Shown here in pieces: positions 26,101 through 37,238 of a DNA stretch of 64,000 bases; position 1 is the first letter of the stretch; the number at the start of each line of letters is the position of its first letter. A program made the position numbers and the translations under genes. The stretch spans positions 1,116,001 to 1,180,000 of the forward strand of contig WUJK01000004.1 of assembly GCA_011317545.1 (NCBI GenBank), written 5' to 3'. Below the pieces are notes generated by a model. It saw nothing but the letters and a program-made list of their open reading frames with translations, made no database searches and was not told the origin of the DNA. The DNA comes from Coniella vitis. Lineage: Eukaryota > Ascomycota > Sordariomycetes > Diaporthales > Schizoparmaceae.

Positions 26101-27400
26101 GGACATACGAGATAGACCAACCTTCAAGCTAACGCGCAGCCAAATCTTTGAGCGCTACGAGGCACTGCGGGAGAAGCAAACCCAGGACCTGGAACGGCGG
26201 CTGAGGAGGTTGGAGCATACGGAGGATCACTGGCTTGCGTCCATGTTGCCGCTCCTGACGGACTTGAACAAGGTCATTGCAAGACTCCATCTGCCGCGCG
26301 ATGAAGAGGAGGAGAGGGCCGGGGAACGGGGTCGTGGCGTTGGGGCGGGTGGCAGCGAGAGCGGCAGGCCGCCATACGACGTTGGGCCCCGAGGTGTTGC
26401 ACGGCGTGTGCCTCGGACGACAAGGAGCGGCGTTGCGGAAGAGCCGCCACGGTCTAGTCATGACTTCCAAGGCCGTCTTGAGCGCCATGATTGGAACACC
26501 GAGGACATGTACAGAGGAATTCCCGAGCGTCACAGGCCGTTTCAGCTCGAGCAAGAGCAGCGAACGTGGCCGCAGGCCCAGACTCGCCGGCACCACAGCA
26601 AAAGTCGAAACACAATCCGCCCTGCTCGCTGGTCAACGCCAGATGTTCCCCCCCATGCAGACTACGGACTGGGTGTCCCTTCGGCCTCCGCATTTGCGTT
26701 TCAAGACCGAGACTTTCCCGCCTCTGCATCAGCCATCGACAAGACCACCAGGCCTCGCTCATCATTGCCTGGATCGAGAAGCCAATCGATGCAAGGACCA
26801 AGACTCTTCCACGATACCGAGCGCATGGCGCAGCGTGACATTTTCCAAGAAAGGCTGCCCTCGTCGTTGAAGAACATGTTCCCTGACTCTTTTGCATCCG
26901 AGGGAGAAAGAGCAGCGTCAGTGCCACCGGGCGAGACCAGTCTTCCCACGGACGCTTTGCAGGAGGATCGGCTGGAGATGACCTGGCCTAGCCGGCCTTC
27001 GTTCGACAGCATTAGCAGTCTGGAGACATACGACGATACTTCTTCTGTGAGCGGTGATGTTGCGCCCGTGCCGAGGCAGAGAATATACCACCATCACCGC
27101 TTCCCCAGCGAGGACGACGAGGTGGAGCGACAGGCGGGCAGAGAGGAAACCATTTTCCACCAGTTCGGACTCGGCAGCTTCCAGCCTCGGCACAGTCACC
27201 AGCCGACGGCTCCCTATCGTGCCTTTAGCGGCTCGACTGGCATGGAGAGCATTGAGCCTTTGATGAGGGAGCTGCAGGCCACGGGGTCGCGGCTGAGTGG
27301 GGAGAGCTATGAATACGAGGACATGGGAGATGATGAGGTACGCAAGATGAGGCAACGGCCTGGTCCACGAGCGGTTGTCAATTTGCGGGCTTTCAAGTAG
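23135..27400 (+). CDS. Large disordered Ser/Arg/Pro-rich protein, function unknown
   Basis: A single exon of 1421 aa from the first in-frame ATG; the frame extends to a GTG at 23033, and an upstream exon cannot be excluded. Near the N-terminus are a poly-Gln run (CAA repeat, 23316-23339) and a segment LGELVRFLTDVPPPPTNRMS, a type of motif I associate with uncharacterised filamentous-fungal proteins. Most of the rest is disordered: basic RS-like blocks, PVPVPVPV repeats, Asp runs. One structured part is likely at about residues 998-1060, a predicted coiled coil (RYEALREKQTQDLERRLRRL) ending LLTDLNKVIARLHLP. There is no signal peptide or membrane segment. It could be a cytoskeletal or signalling scaffold, but nothing proves this. 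I do not recognise a named gene. Confidence 0.8.
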   Translation: MAMQDSSGASGEGSGTVREEMARRSITSATQEKPRPSPKSKTRGLKMQIRHESDIRAETQRQQQQQQQPDLVKLDAELRRRSLRRVPRSDARLAARRDRESLGELVRFLTDVPPPPTNRMSVPDPTWPASGRSSESSSLRRISSTKRRTGIKRAFGLLMRRGSTKKPQRKSSPATGQKTAAGPAPPARQPSTTRKKSRPPRIKLPDSAVAGRTIEGYRHIAISIPIEHAHLSPAPRHHAQIQIRNKRSRSRSLTSPHTSSGHLAAPPVRPVTAAGPSSPYQTSHLGPLVEQREHPSPALRAKVPSRDHGKGESAAARKVRLTSRHTFGTLHESVRRSAVLPELASLSVPPRTSEEKRRSAAHKEALEALVSGASASPPPPLPPPPQSPSWCASPGLARPFSAYSFPSSTSETAAAAASPPPVPVPVPVPVSVPVSTLLPPPTARTHRRHHSGSSGKRRRPTDDSIDSSLDHTFRESIFSDLSCIESVNTNGSSSEHRTAMVREAQPARRFEGAEIVECASPRSSSEAPRRSRSRGGREARPSGMETASIAGAMSQASNYPVARAPLMEILPGSAARNNSMRAASRPQSIPRQPSHGTEAESSLPGPGDRSRSKTGRIGTGTRTPPLVHEDDDDDDDRNEPYSSAQSEVEEDYNFEGFSSGPELASPETDEAMDDEPHDTRVANLQVPPVPPERVSSRKAVQTVPAAAAVALDQDSAAGAEIPAPEQGQHIYRAMSGSPSSRRQAEGSKPTELSRKQRFEQLRRALERPDAQPSDLLWERRPSVSSNGSADFAMLPTARNPDREDVLFLHPSIPATPPQLRPESVQPALKLTNILTVADVEPSSPYSACQPRLLSGPVSTSTKRTTTTVIRTPQPSPQYEDQPATPPGSPPYSASTTSRFSTADADRSPVYHGPLVPPKRAKPTLFRRYSSASYTQGLRESSLPRPKTAGKRSAASEKNFFAGAAVRQRVPVASGGRSREEDVFLGAEALDIRDRPTFKLTRSQIFERYEALREKQTQDLERRLRRLEHTEDHWLASMLPLLTDLNKVIARLHLPRDEEEERAGERGRGVGAGGSESGRPPYDVGPRGVARRVPRTTRSGVAEEPPRSSHDFQGRLERHDWNTEDMYRGIPERHRPFQLEQEQRTWPQAQTRRHHSKSRNTIRPARWSTPDVPPHADYGLGVPSASAFAFQDRDFPASASAIDKTTRPRSSLPGSRSQSMQGPRLFHDTERMAQRDIFQERLPSSLKNMFPDSFASEGERAASVPPGETSLPTDALQEDRLEMTWPSRPSFDSISSLETYDDTSSVSGDVAPVPRQRIYHHHRFPSEDDEVERQAGREETIFHQFGLGSFQPRHSHQPTAPYRAFSGSTGMESIEPLMRELQATGSRLSGESYEYEDMGDDEVRKMRQRPGPRAVVNLRAFK

Positions 27401-28667
27401 TGATGGATTGGATGAGATGGACGTGACCATACCAGAGACTTCTCTCCTCCCCCGGCCTTCTTCCTTTGTGTTTCTCTCACTTGTATGTTTATCATGTTTG
27501 GGTGGAGTTTGGTCCTTTGTCTTTTTCTTCTTCTTCTTCTTCTTCTTCTTCTTCTTCTTCTTCTTCACACCTTTCTTCTGTCCTTTTCTTTTTATGATAT
27601 CCAGATTGTTGTTGTTTTTTGACTGTGGGGGTTTTCATGACATTTGTGGACTGGTTTTTGATGGAGGCACGAGGAATGTGTGTTATAGTGTGCAGCTTAA
27701 GGGTATAGGATCCAGCAGTAGAACGCTTGTCTAGAGACCTCGAGAATGCTGCTTCATACTTATACGATTCTTCTTGTAGCGGTCGTGATTAGAGGGTTTA
27801 TCACCGTTGTCTTGGTGCAGAGTGCAGAGTACGCGGACCGTCACTGGACTACTGGCTGGAAAAGGGCACCCGTTGTGCCGGCATCTTCTGCCGGTGTCTC
27901 TGGGGGACCTCTCTCTGAATAAGGTTTCTAAAAATTGTGGTTAGAGGATACCTAGGTGGTATACAGCTTCCAACAAGTTACTCTTGGAGGGTGCTCTCTT
28001 TTGGGTGGCTTTGGCCGAGTTGCATATTGCGACAATCGTCGAGCTGTCTGGCGTGATTTCGTCCGGAGAGGCTGCATAGTATCGTGCGCGGATGGGGCAG
28101 ACTCATTGTCCTTGTCCACTCACCAGCTGCTTGCTTATCATACAAGCCTCGCCGTCGAGGTATTGTTTGTATTGTGATGCAAATGCATAGCTGTATTTGT
28201 CGTAGCCGCGGCCGGCGAGGTTTCGGTGCCAAGGACGATTGGATTGGATTGGCTCGGGGAAGAACAAATGTGTAGCCGCGCCCAAAGCCCACCAACGTGC
28301 AGCACAGGGCCCAGCCGGGGCCTTAGCCACTGCCACCCTGCCTGTTGCCTGCCTAAAGCTTAAGCCCCCAAGTTGCAGCGACCCCCAGCTGGTGCCTAAC
28401 CGCTACCGCCCTACCTGCCAACTTCGCGGTCCCCCGCGAGCTGTGCGCGTAATCATTGGTTTGTCGTGTACATGTACATTGCTTCGTGCGCGTAATCATG
28501 GGTTGTCGTACATTGTCGCGTGTCGTACGTTGTTTCGTGCCGCGCAGGACCCCACGCTCAGCCTGAACTTCCTGCTCTCTCTCTCTCTTTCTCTCCCCTT
28601 CGACATTTCATCGCCGCATACATCTTCCAGCTCCCCGCCCTCCCCATCCCTCACATGTCCCGCAGCC
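27401..28667. other. Intergenic region with imperfect direct repeat
   Basis: Contains the 3' flank of the large disordered-protein gene with a TTC microsatellite, and the promoter of the DUF7924-like gene. The promoter carries an imperfect duplication with a period of 43 nt: GTGCGCGTAATCAT at 28443-28456 and again at 28486-28499, each followed by a TTGTCGT-containing stretch. No gene seen. Confidence 0.55.
27527..27566. repeat. (TTC)n microsatellite
   Basis: About 13 uninterrupted TTC units, roughly 130 nt downstream of the stop codon of the large disordered-protein gene, so possibly within its 3' UTR. Confidence 0.9.
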
Positions 28668-30186
28668 ATGGCCCAAACTCGAGCACAGCGAGCCGCCAAA
28701 CGGGAGCGCGACCCAGACAGTCAGGGTATGTTTTTGTGTGATGCGCTGACAAGACCTTGGCTAATCATCATGAGCAGACCAAGTCGCTCCAGAGCGCAAG
28801 CGCCAAAATCGAAAGGCATCGACAGCACCTCGTGCTCAAGGTAAAGGCCGGAAGCAAGCCGTCCAAGATACGCCGGAGCCTGCGCCTCCACAGCAATCCC
28901 CACCAACACCGCCGGTTGCAGAGACGGCTGAGGAGGCTGCGGACGACCCAGATCCCAATTCCAATCCAATCGGGTACTGGGCAAGAAAAGGGGTCTGGCC
29001 AGCGAAATACTTCGAGCTCGACATGGAAGAAGCATATGAACGAGCTTATGCACGAGATCGCCCACTGGTACGGCGTAGGGCCTCGGATTCCGCGACGTCC
29101 ACAGTCACACCCAGCGACGAGAGGCCGCGCGAGGAGAAGACTGCCCAATATCGAGACTCACGCTACGTGGTACTGCTCGAAACCAAGGGTTCTTTCATGA
29201 AACCTTCCAAGTTTGGGATCACAGTCGACAGTAAAGACACTTACATGGCCTTACTTACTTCCAAGCAAACGTTCCCGACCGAGTCCCTGTTCCGAGACGA
29301 CTTGTTCATGCGAACATGCGAAGCTGTGCAAGGCAGAAATGAGGCGAGAGTGTTGCGCGACATTTCGCCTTTGATTGTTCCCTCGGCTGAAACTCTTACC
29401 ATATACGGCTCCACCGGCCTGGAGTGCTTGGTCGACGGCGTGAACGAGGGATGGAATAATTCGATTCCTCTGCTTGGGGCGCGTCCGCAACCGGACTATT
29501 CCGTCGGGTTCCGGCGACAGGCATTTACCGATCTACAGCTTACCAAGCTATCGCCCTTCGTTGGCAATTACCTTGCCGGCGACCTCTCCTTCTTTATGGC
29601 TACCTTCCGGATGTACTTTCCTTTCCTTACCTCGGAGGTCAAGTGCGGCGCTACAGGGTTGGACACTGCCGACAAACAGAACGCTCATAGTATGACGCTC
29701 GCTGTACGGGGAGTTGTCGAGCTCTTCCGTCTTGTAGAGCGGGAGAATGAGCTCCATCGCCAGATCCTTGCTTTTTCTATTTCGCACGACGACAGGTCAG
29801 TACGGATCTTTGGCCACTACCCCGAGATTGAGGGGAAGGACACCAAGTACTACCGCCACCCGATTCGTGAATATTATCTGATGGATATGGATGGTCAGTC
29901 AAAGTGGGCGGCATATCAGTTTGTTAGAAACGTTTACGACCATTGGATGCCCCGCCACTTCAAGAGCATCTGCTCGGCTATCGACCAGTTACCCGAGAAG
30001 ATTGACTTTGCCGCCAAAGAGCCTGCTCAATCGGCCGGCGTACCCCAGGATCTCGGGAGCCAACCGGCCGTGTCCCAGGTTGATTCCGCGTCGCTGCTTG
30101 TGGATCAAGACGACCAGTCAGGCAGACCTGGCCCGATGGCACCTCCTGCCCCGCCTGCCAAAAAGAGGAGGACTCCTGCGAATTGA
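28668..30186 (+). CDS. DUF7924-like protein with PD-(D/E)XK nuclease-fold signature
   Basis: Two exons (28668-28725, 28778-30186) with a 52-nt GTATGT...CAG intron give 488 aa. The N-terminus (MAQTRAQRAAKRERDPDSQ) is basic and followed by a Pro/Gln-rich linker. The conserved domain spans about residues 115-450: YWARKGVWPAKYFE, then PDYSVGFRR (Asp259), FLTSEVKCG (Glu306, Lys308), ADKQNAHSMTLAVRGVVELF and RQILAFSISHDDRSVRIFGHYP. PD...ExK with a following Gln-containing helix is the layout of PD-(D/E)XK phosphodiesterases. The C-terminus PPAKKRRTPAN looks like a nuclear localisation signal. I assign it by recall to the fungal DUF7924 family, which has no known function. Nuclease activity is inferred from the motif pattern. 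A second gene at 57894-59202 has a comparable signature. Confidence 0.85.
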
Positions 30187-31555
30187 TCGTAGGGTCAGTA
30201 ACCTACCATTTATCTGTAGAAGAGTCAGTTCTTATCAATGCCTATTTTTGTTGTCATCTCCCGCTCCAAAATGAAAGGGGGCATGAGAGTGTGTAGGATC
30301 ACCCGAGATCGCTTGTGCTTTTGCGGTCACCACTGACACCTTCTGTGTATTGCATTGCCGCCTCTGACTCGGTCCTGTTGAAGCGATCTGATAGCCGTTC
30401 GACCAGGAATCTCTCATGCCGACCGAGGGGGGGGCTTTCAAATTGGTCATGACAGAACTGAGGTCGGACGCGCCCACACGATCGATGTACAGAGTGCTTC
30501 ATCTGGGTCGCCGATCAGGGACAGTCACAGCAACAGGCTCTACAGCTCATGCAAGTCCTACGGCAGCCAAGCTGTGCGCGGCAGCCGGCAGAGAGTGGCA
30601 GCCCGACGGATGTCGGTGTGATGATCTCTTTTGACACACTGTTATGTGAAGGCGGGCGTTCGTTCCAATTATGCAACAGTTCTTCAACATGCTTTCTCTG
30701 TGTCTTTCAGGACAGTCGTCCTTCGGCCCAGCTCGAATAAATCCGCGTGGAACAGGCTTGGATCACCCGCAAGGACGCAACAGAGTCAGCCACCAAGCCC
30801 CCGAGTGCCATGGAAACAGTAGGCTGGGGAGCCAACTCTCTTTCTCTCCGCTTCCAGTCCCGGAAGCACAAGGTCAATCCCATCGGCATCCTTTATGTTC
30901 CCTTTTGACAAGAGAGCCAAAGCCGGTCTCGACTTGGCTGCAACACCGCTGAAAACATGGTCCTGGTCACCTTCGAAAAATTGGCACGGAGATTCTTTAC
31001 CGTTTGGTGCTCGACGGGGCTGTGTCCACTCGTTACCGGGGCTTTGATGTCCTGCTCTGGAGATATATCGTCCGTAGCGCGCAATGTGTAAGTAACCGTA
31101 CGGATAGCCGAGAAAATACTGAGAGGTATAAGCATAGAACAGATTCTGACCTATGTTTGAAGATGGGGACACTGAGCAGACAGGGCAGACTATGCAGGGA
31201 CTCCCTGTACCTTGCTTACATAGTAGTAGTTAGTGCCTGCAGGGGCATATGTCAGCGGGGCTGCACCCCGCGTTGGAGCATCCTTGCCCCCCGCCATTGA
31301 GTGGCACAGGCGCTGGCCAGCCCGCCAGCCAGCCAGCCAAGCAAGCTCCGATAGCCGGACGTCTTGACATCTTTTTTTGTGACTCGAGCAGTCGGTAAGC
31401 TCGTGCTGTGAGCTGATTCTATCCGCCTTTACAACCCAGAACATCTACTCGCCCACCTACCTTTCTCTGGTGAAGCCGCAATATACTTTTGTTGAGAGGC
31501 TACAGCAGATCAATTCATCATTTGCTGCTGAGTTTCCAATCCAAGACAACCAGAC
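30187..31555. other. Intergenic region upstream of HOM2
   Basis: About 1.4 kb with no gene I can support. A near-consensus Gcn4/CPC1 site (TGACTCG, one base off TGACTCA) is at 31380-31386, about 170 nt upstream of the HOM2 start. Confidence 0.5.
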
Positions 31556-32914
31556 ATGGCATCCAAGTTCGCAGAGAAGAAGTGCGGTACGCTTATTCTC
31601 GCGCCCCCCCGGTTTCTAGGATTCAATCCTCCTCCAGACTTCTCATAACCAAGATCTGACAATGGCTGTTCTTCAATGCAGGTGTGCTCGGCGCCACCGG
31701 CTCCGTGGGCCAGCGCTTCATCCTCCTGCTGCAGGACCACCCTTTCCTCAAGCTCGTTGCCGTCGGCGCCTCGCCGCAGTCTGCGGGCAAGAAGTACCGC
31801 GATGCCGTCAAGTGGAAGCAGTCCACGCCCATGGGCTCTGTCGGCGACCTCGTCGTCAAGGAGTGCAAGTCGAGCGAGTTTCTCGAATGTGATATTGTCT
31901 TTAGCGGCCTGGACGCCAACATTGCAGGCGATGTTGGTACGCATCTCCAACTACTTTTGTCCCCTTGACCACCATTCCCCGCAAAAAGAATACTGGGCTT
32001 TGCTTCACGGTCTGACAAGGACCAAAATAGAGATGGACTTCCTCAAGGCCAACCTCGCCGTCTTTTCCAACGCAAAGAACTACCGCCGTGACCCCCTCGT
32101 GCCCCTCGTGGTGCCGACCGTCAACTTGCCGCATCTCGACCTCATTCCCCACCAGCGCAAGCAGCACAAGCTCGAAAAGGGATTTTTGGTGTGCAACAGC
32201 AACTGTGCCGTCATTGGTCTCGTGATTCCCTTTGCCGCCATGCAGGCCCGCTTTGGCCCCATCGAGACGGTTTCCGTGGTCACCATGCAGGCCGTCAGCG
32301 GCGCCGGCTACCCGGGCGTCAGCTCCATGGACATCATCGACAACGTCGTGCCCTTCATCTCGGGCGAGGAGGACAAGCTCGAGACGGAAGCGCAAAAGAT
32401 CCTGGGCGGCATCAATGCCGAGGCGACGGCCTTTGAGGAGCTCACGGGCCTCAAGGTGTCGGCGACGTGCAACCGCGTGCCTGTGCTCGACGGACACACA
32501 GCCTGCGTGTCGCTCAAGTTCGCGCGGAGGCCGCCGCCCAGCGCCGCCGAGGTCCAGGAGGCGCTGCGGGACTATGTAAGCGATGTGGAGAAGCTGGGGT
32601 GCCCGTCGGCGCCCAAGCCGAGCATCAAGGTGTTTGGGGATGACCAGCCGGACCGGCCGCAGCCGAGACTGGACCGTGAGCTGTCGAGGGGATACACTGT
32701 CAGCGTTGGCCGTGTGAGGGAGGACGAGAGTGGTATCTTTGATCTCAAGTTTGTTGCACTAAGCCATAACAGTGAGTACACCGTAATTGTCTTTTCTTCT
32801 TTTTTTTTTTTGGAACTCGATGCTAACCACAGATTTCTTCAATTAGCTGTTATTGGCGCAGCTGGTTCTTCGATACTGAATGCCGAGGCTGCTGTGCTGA
32901 AGGGCTATATCTAA
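31556..32914 (+). CDS. HOM2: Aspartate-semialdehyde dehydrogenase
   Basis: Four exons (31556-31586, 31682-31936, 32031-32771, 32847-32914) give 364 aa, matching the fungal enzyme (about 365). It reduces aspartyl phosphate with NADPH to aspartate semialdehyde, the branch-point intermediate for threonine, methionine and isoleucine, in the cytosol. The nucleotide-binding loop is GVLGATGSVGQRF from about residue 11; the catalytic cysteine is in VCNSNCAVIG (about Cys154); SGAGYPGVSS and VLDGHTACVS belong to the substrate side. The first exon has only ten codons plus one base and the last only 22 codons, so both are easily missed. Yeast HOM2 is under Gcn4 control, and a near-match TGACTCG lies about 170 nt upstream. 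Fungi need this enzyme and animals lack it. Confidence 0.96.
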
Positions 32915-35692
32915 TCTAGGTGGCTGTGCTGTTATTACATGCCTCGGAATCAGGATATACGATGTCGATGGGAGATTATCCCATTAAACAAAACCATACG
33001 ATCCCAATTTCGCACCCTTTTAGACAAACAAAAACGAACATGGACTCTTTCTTCTCTTTCCGCCACGTCTTTTGGACCGCGTGTGACGATGCATAATTTC
33101 ACTAGACATGATACAAGACACGAGTTCTTATCAAGAAGAAGAAGAAGAAGGAAAAAAAGGCAGAAGAAAGAGCAACTTTTTCTCAAATCAGTGTTACATT
33201 GCGCACATTGGATACTTTGAACATACACAGGGAGAGAACGACAGAGAAAGAGCGAGAAAAGAAAGAAGGGGGAAAAAAAACCAAATAGAAGGACAACGAG
33301 AGGGAGTCCTGGACGTCAGGGATAACGCGGAAGCGAAGCTACCCAAGTCACACGGCGCGCATAATCTCCTAAGCGAGAGAAGAGATGTGGACGTGCATAT
33401 CTATCTGCAAATATAATCTACAAGAGACAAAAACAAGAAAAGGGAAAAAAAAAAAGCAAAAGAAAAGAAAGAAACAGAGCGCAGCTTTTTCCTCCCCCGG
33501 GGGATCAGAGTATGCCCGTCGCACTTTTTTTTTTCCTTCTTCTTTTCTCTTTTTTTGGTTAACTTGGTTTCACGGGTACCATACCCGGTTTTGGGGGGGC
33601 ATGTGATGAGGCATGTTTTACTTTTTTCTTTTCTTTTTTTCTTCCTTGATTTTCTGTCTGATCATGCCAGCAAAGGAAGATTCAAGACTTGTAGTGCTAC
33701 GTGTAGCATTTCGCGGGATGTCGAGATGGATCTTCGCAGTACTATTATCATGCAGTAACACTCTATATGCAGGGAGGATCTTTGGGGGGGGGATACATGG
33801 TAGTAGAAAATAGACCTATGTCGTGTAATTTGTCTGGTCTGGTCTGGGCTGGGCTGTTCCAACCCAAAAAGATAACGCGCACCTGAACAAAAAATTCGAT
33901 ACATACCTTGATTGTACTAAATGGTCGCCAGGATGAAGTCCTGAAACGCGATAAAAGAAAAAAGGGTACCGATCATTTTACGTACGCAGAAAAAGTAATG
34001 AAAAACAACAAACAAGTAAATGAGGGAGGTGCTAGGGGAAAAAAAAAAAAAGAAGAAAAAAATCACCCTCTTCTGGGGTTCTCTGAGAATAGGCCATTTC
34101 ATTCATTCATTCATTCATTCATTCATTCATTCATTCATTCATAAACAAACCACTTGCGGACTGTCAGGGTAGAAAGCGAGAAGCGTAAATAACATGGGGG
34201 TCTGATCCCTTATTTCAGATCCATTGGTGACATGAAAGTAATATCCGATCTTGTGTTCTGATGAAATACTGAAAATTAGATCCGGGCCCTTCTTTAGATC
34301 GCTCTTCCCCCACACCCCCACCAAAAAACGGTGACACGGTGTGTGTGCAAGCAGTTAGTCAGTCAGTCAAAAGTCATGTCAAGTTCCGGGAAGAGATGAA
34401 TAGACTCTTACATAGTACAGATGTCATCAACGACGATCAACGGGGGGGGGGGCTGTGTGATGCGTATTGCTTATTTTGCGGTGAGAGTGCGGGAAATGTC
34501 TTGACTCAAACCCCCGCCTGCATGCCAGTACGAAGACTCAGTAAGGAATAATAAATTTAAAAAAAAAAATAATAATAAAAAATTAAAAAAAGAAATCAAA
34601 CTGATGAAAGCAGCTGGCGTTTAAAAAAAAAAAATCAGATTCACACACCTTCTAATCTGCAACTCCAGCCCGCTCGCCGACTCCTTTTTCGCCTTTGCCA
34701 ACTCGGCTTTTTGTTTTTTTTCAGCCGGCGATGATTAGGCATTTCTTTTTTTTAAAAAATAAAAAAATTAATAAATAAAAACTGCAGGCAGGCCAACTTG
34801 CAGCTGGTCAAAGCTGATGGGAATTGCCCATAACTGACCCACGCAAATGCAATAATAATACCATGTACTTTTTGTAGCTCATCGGAATCAAAGAATGGCC
34901 GAGTCAACAACGGCCGGTCGGGTTAAGCATAGCCGAGTCAAGAAGAAATGGGCCTCAGGAAGGCACGCGGTCCCAGGATGGCAGGAGAAAGAGCAATCAA
35001 TTCCATCACAAGAATGGCAGCGGGCCGTGGGATTCGGTTTCAGAATGTGATGCTGCCACTTACATAAGCGTAGCCGACAAGGTGTTTCCAAAAGAGCATC
35101 CTTATCAAAATTCAGAGACACCACCAGTAACCAAGTCCGTAGCAGGCTCGTCTCCCGTTTCAATAGAGGACCTGAAAGTGGTAAGATGGGCCCTGCCGTT
35201 TGCTCACACAAGGGCACAAGTGCTCTAGCCTTACTTGTCTGTGAAGGCGGTAAGAAATATGGGATTTTTTTAACTAGGAGGGCAATGGAATCCAAGGCAG
35301 ACTCCATATTGGGTGCCAAGGAGAGTAAATGAGATGGGACATGACCGCTTAGGCACGCTCACTCGCTCATGGCAGATCCTGCAATGGACCGGATGGAAGG
35401 GTGGTCGACCAACGTCGGACTCGGGGAAATCATACCCTGAATATGTACACAGATAGTATCGCGAACGTCACAGAAATGCCAGACATGGGCGGAAAGGCGC
35501 ATGAAAATGGGCAATCACATGCATGAACCGAGAAGTGTGTAACAAAAATGCAGCGCGCGCTCTCTCTCTCTCTCTCTCTAAAAAAAAAAAAAAAAAAAAA
35601 AAAAACACACATGTCCTAAATCGCTCGTTGCTAACACAGAAAAGTCGCTCTACCTATCCCCCCAAAGAAAAACTCGTCACAAAATCATGGCC
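32915..35692. other. Long AT-rich, repeat-laden intergenic region
   Basis: 2.8 kb between HOM2 and the esterase gene, which converge. It is full of A and T runs (34560-34640, 34745-34790, 35580-35605), a (CT)n run at 35560-35579 and an ATTC microsatellite. A 143-codon frame at 34888-35319 (minus) shows no domain. The motif TACATAGTAC is at 34409-34418. No gene is supported. Confidence 0.55.
34100..34142. repeat. (CATT)n microsatellite
   Basis: About 11 perfect tetranucleotide units in the spacer between HOM2 and the IAH1-like gene. Confidence 0.95.
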
Positions 35693-36548
35693 TCACATTG
35701 CCTCCATATACGGCCTCAGGATGTCCCAGAACAGCTGGTAGCCCGTCTCGTTCAAATGGAGGCCGTCTTTGAGATAGCAGCTCAGCGGGAGCGCCGAGGC
35801 CGCCATCCTCGCGTGGAGGTCGATGCAGTCGACCTTCAGCCCAGCCGTCGTGGAGTTCTTGGCCAGCTGGCGGACAATGTCGGCGTACTGGCTCGTGAGC
35901 GCGGCGGTTCGGATCTTGCCTCGCCCCCTCTCCACGTCCCATTCCGCGCGCGCAGGCTCGTCCAGAGGTGGCGGCGTCACAAAGAAGAACCTCGGCCCGC
36001 CCAGCTTCCTCCAGTAGTCGTGCGTGAGCAGGGACGCCAGGTTCTTGACAAACTCGCTGGCGGGGATGTGTTTGGGATGCCCGGCAATGTGCGCGTCGTT
36101 GGCTCCTATGAGGAGTATCTTGCCGGCCAGAGAAAGTTGATAAGCAGAGGCCAAAAGAGAGAGTAAACCGCCCCCCCCCCCCCCAAAAAAAGGACGAGAG
36201 AGGGAGAGCAAAAACGGACTACTAACCACACATGTGATGGGTCCATGAATGTCCAGTTTCGGCACCTCCTTGAGCAGATCCAGCGAGTTGTGGCCCACAA
36301 AGCCCTTGAAGGTCATGTCGAAGCGGCCACGCGCGACTTTTGTTGACACATTAGCTTATTAATCAGTCCTTCCTTGTCTCTGCAGGCTGTGGTTGGTGGT
36401 GTTGGTGGTGTTGGTGGTGTTGGTGGTGTTGCTGCTGTTGTTCAAACTCACGTTTCTGGAGCTCGGCATCGAGCGGACTCCCGGGGGCTTCCCAAACAAA
36501 AGAATCGCCAAGGAACACAAGGTGTCGTTTCTTTGTGCTGACGTCCAT
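35693..36548 (-). CDS. IAH1: SGNH-family esterase, isoamyl acetate hydrolase type
   Basis: Three exons (36548-36452, 36336-36230, 36118-35693) give 209 aa (yeast Iah1 has 238). Block I is LVFLGDSFVWEA with the nucleophile Ser16. Block II is FKGFVGHNS, block III is LLIGANDAHIAG, and block V, with the catalytic Asp and His, is KDGLHLNETGYQLF. There is no signal peptide, so it is likely cytosolic. Iah1 hydrolyses acetate esters such as isoamyl acetate; the substrate of this copy is inferred. Exons 2 and 3 join in phase (PITC/ILLIGANDA). Intron 1 (115 nt) holds a GGTGTT repeat and intron 2 (111 nt) a run of about 14 C on the plus strand, so both introns carry simple repeats. Block I reads GDSF, not the usual GDSI/L. 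Confidence 0.9.
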
Positions 36549-37238
36549 AGTAGAAAGTGGTGAGACAACACACTGTTCTCTTTCGGTAGGAGGGGGGGGT
36601 GAGTTTCTGTGTGAGCCCTTGGGCGCGCGAGGACACCAGGTATTTATTGAATGCTGTGCCCGTATGGGATGGATGGCTTTCTACTTTCTGCCCATTTGAC
36701 ATGACATTTGGTTGGGGAAACAAGTATCTTGGGGGGACAAAAAGAAAACAAAAGAAGGGGAGGGGGGAGTGTACGGTTATGAGCCAAGTACTCTGCATGA
36801 GGCCTGCCCCAGTGAAACATTGCTTTCTCGCACCTAAGCGCCACCCCTCCAGCGTAGAAGTGTCCCTCTCATTTGTTCAGTGACACACCAGGCGCAAGCA
36901 CATGTGCTTTTTCCTTGACCCGGTCGGATCGACTTTGGTCTAGATAATCGGGGGCGAGTGGGGGGACGGCAACCACCGAGTTTTCTTTTTGAGAGGGGAG
37001 GGCCTGCTGCTTTGCATATATAGCAGCAGGCTGCATTAGAAAAGAGTAGAGCCCGTGGTTTTCTGGGAGAGGGCAGCCTTACCTGACCTGACTTGTTGGT
37101 TTCCCTATCATCTTTTTGCGCGGCGGTTTGGCTGCCCCCCCCCCCCCCCCAGAGTCCACGTCTCCGTCTGCGTCTGTCTGCCTTTACGAAACTCTGACCG
37201 CTGGGATCACAACGGTGGGAAAAAAGTGCATTGACGTC
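36549..37238. other. Spacer between divergent IAH1-like gene and small gene
   Basis: About 690 nt between two divergent start codons. It holds a 14-C run at 37134-37150 just before the small gene and no recognisable coding region. Confidence 0.55.

Noticed and set aside
34888..35319. A 143-codon minus-strand frame in the spacer right of HOM2
   Set aside because: No domain, no codon bias like its neighbours and no splice-linked exon.
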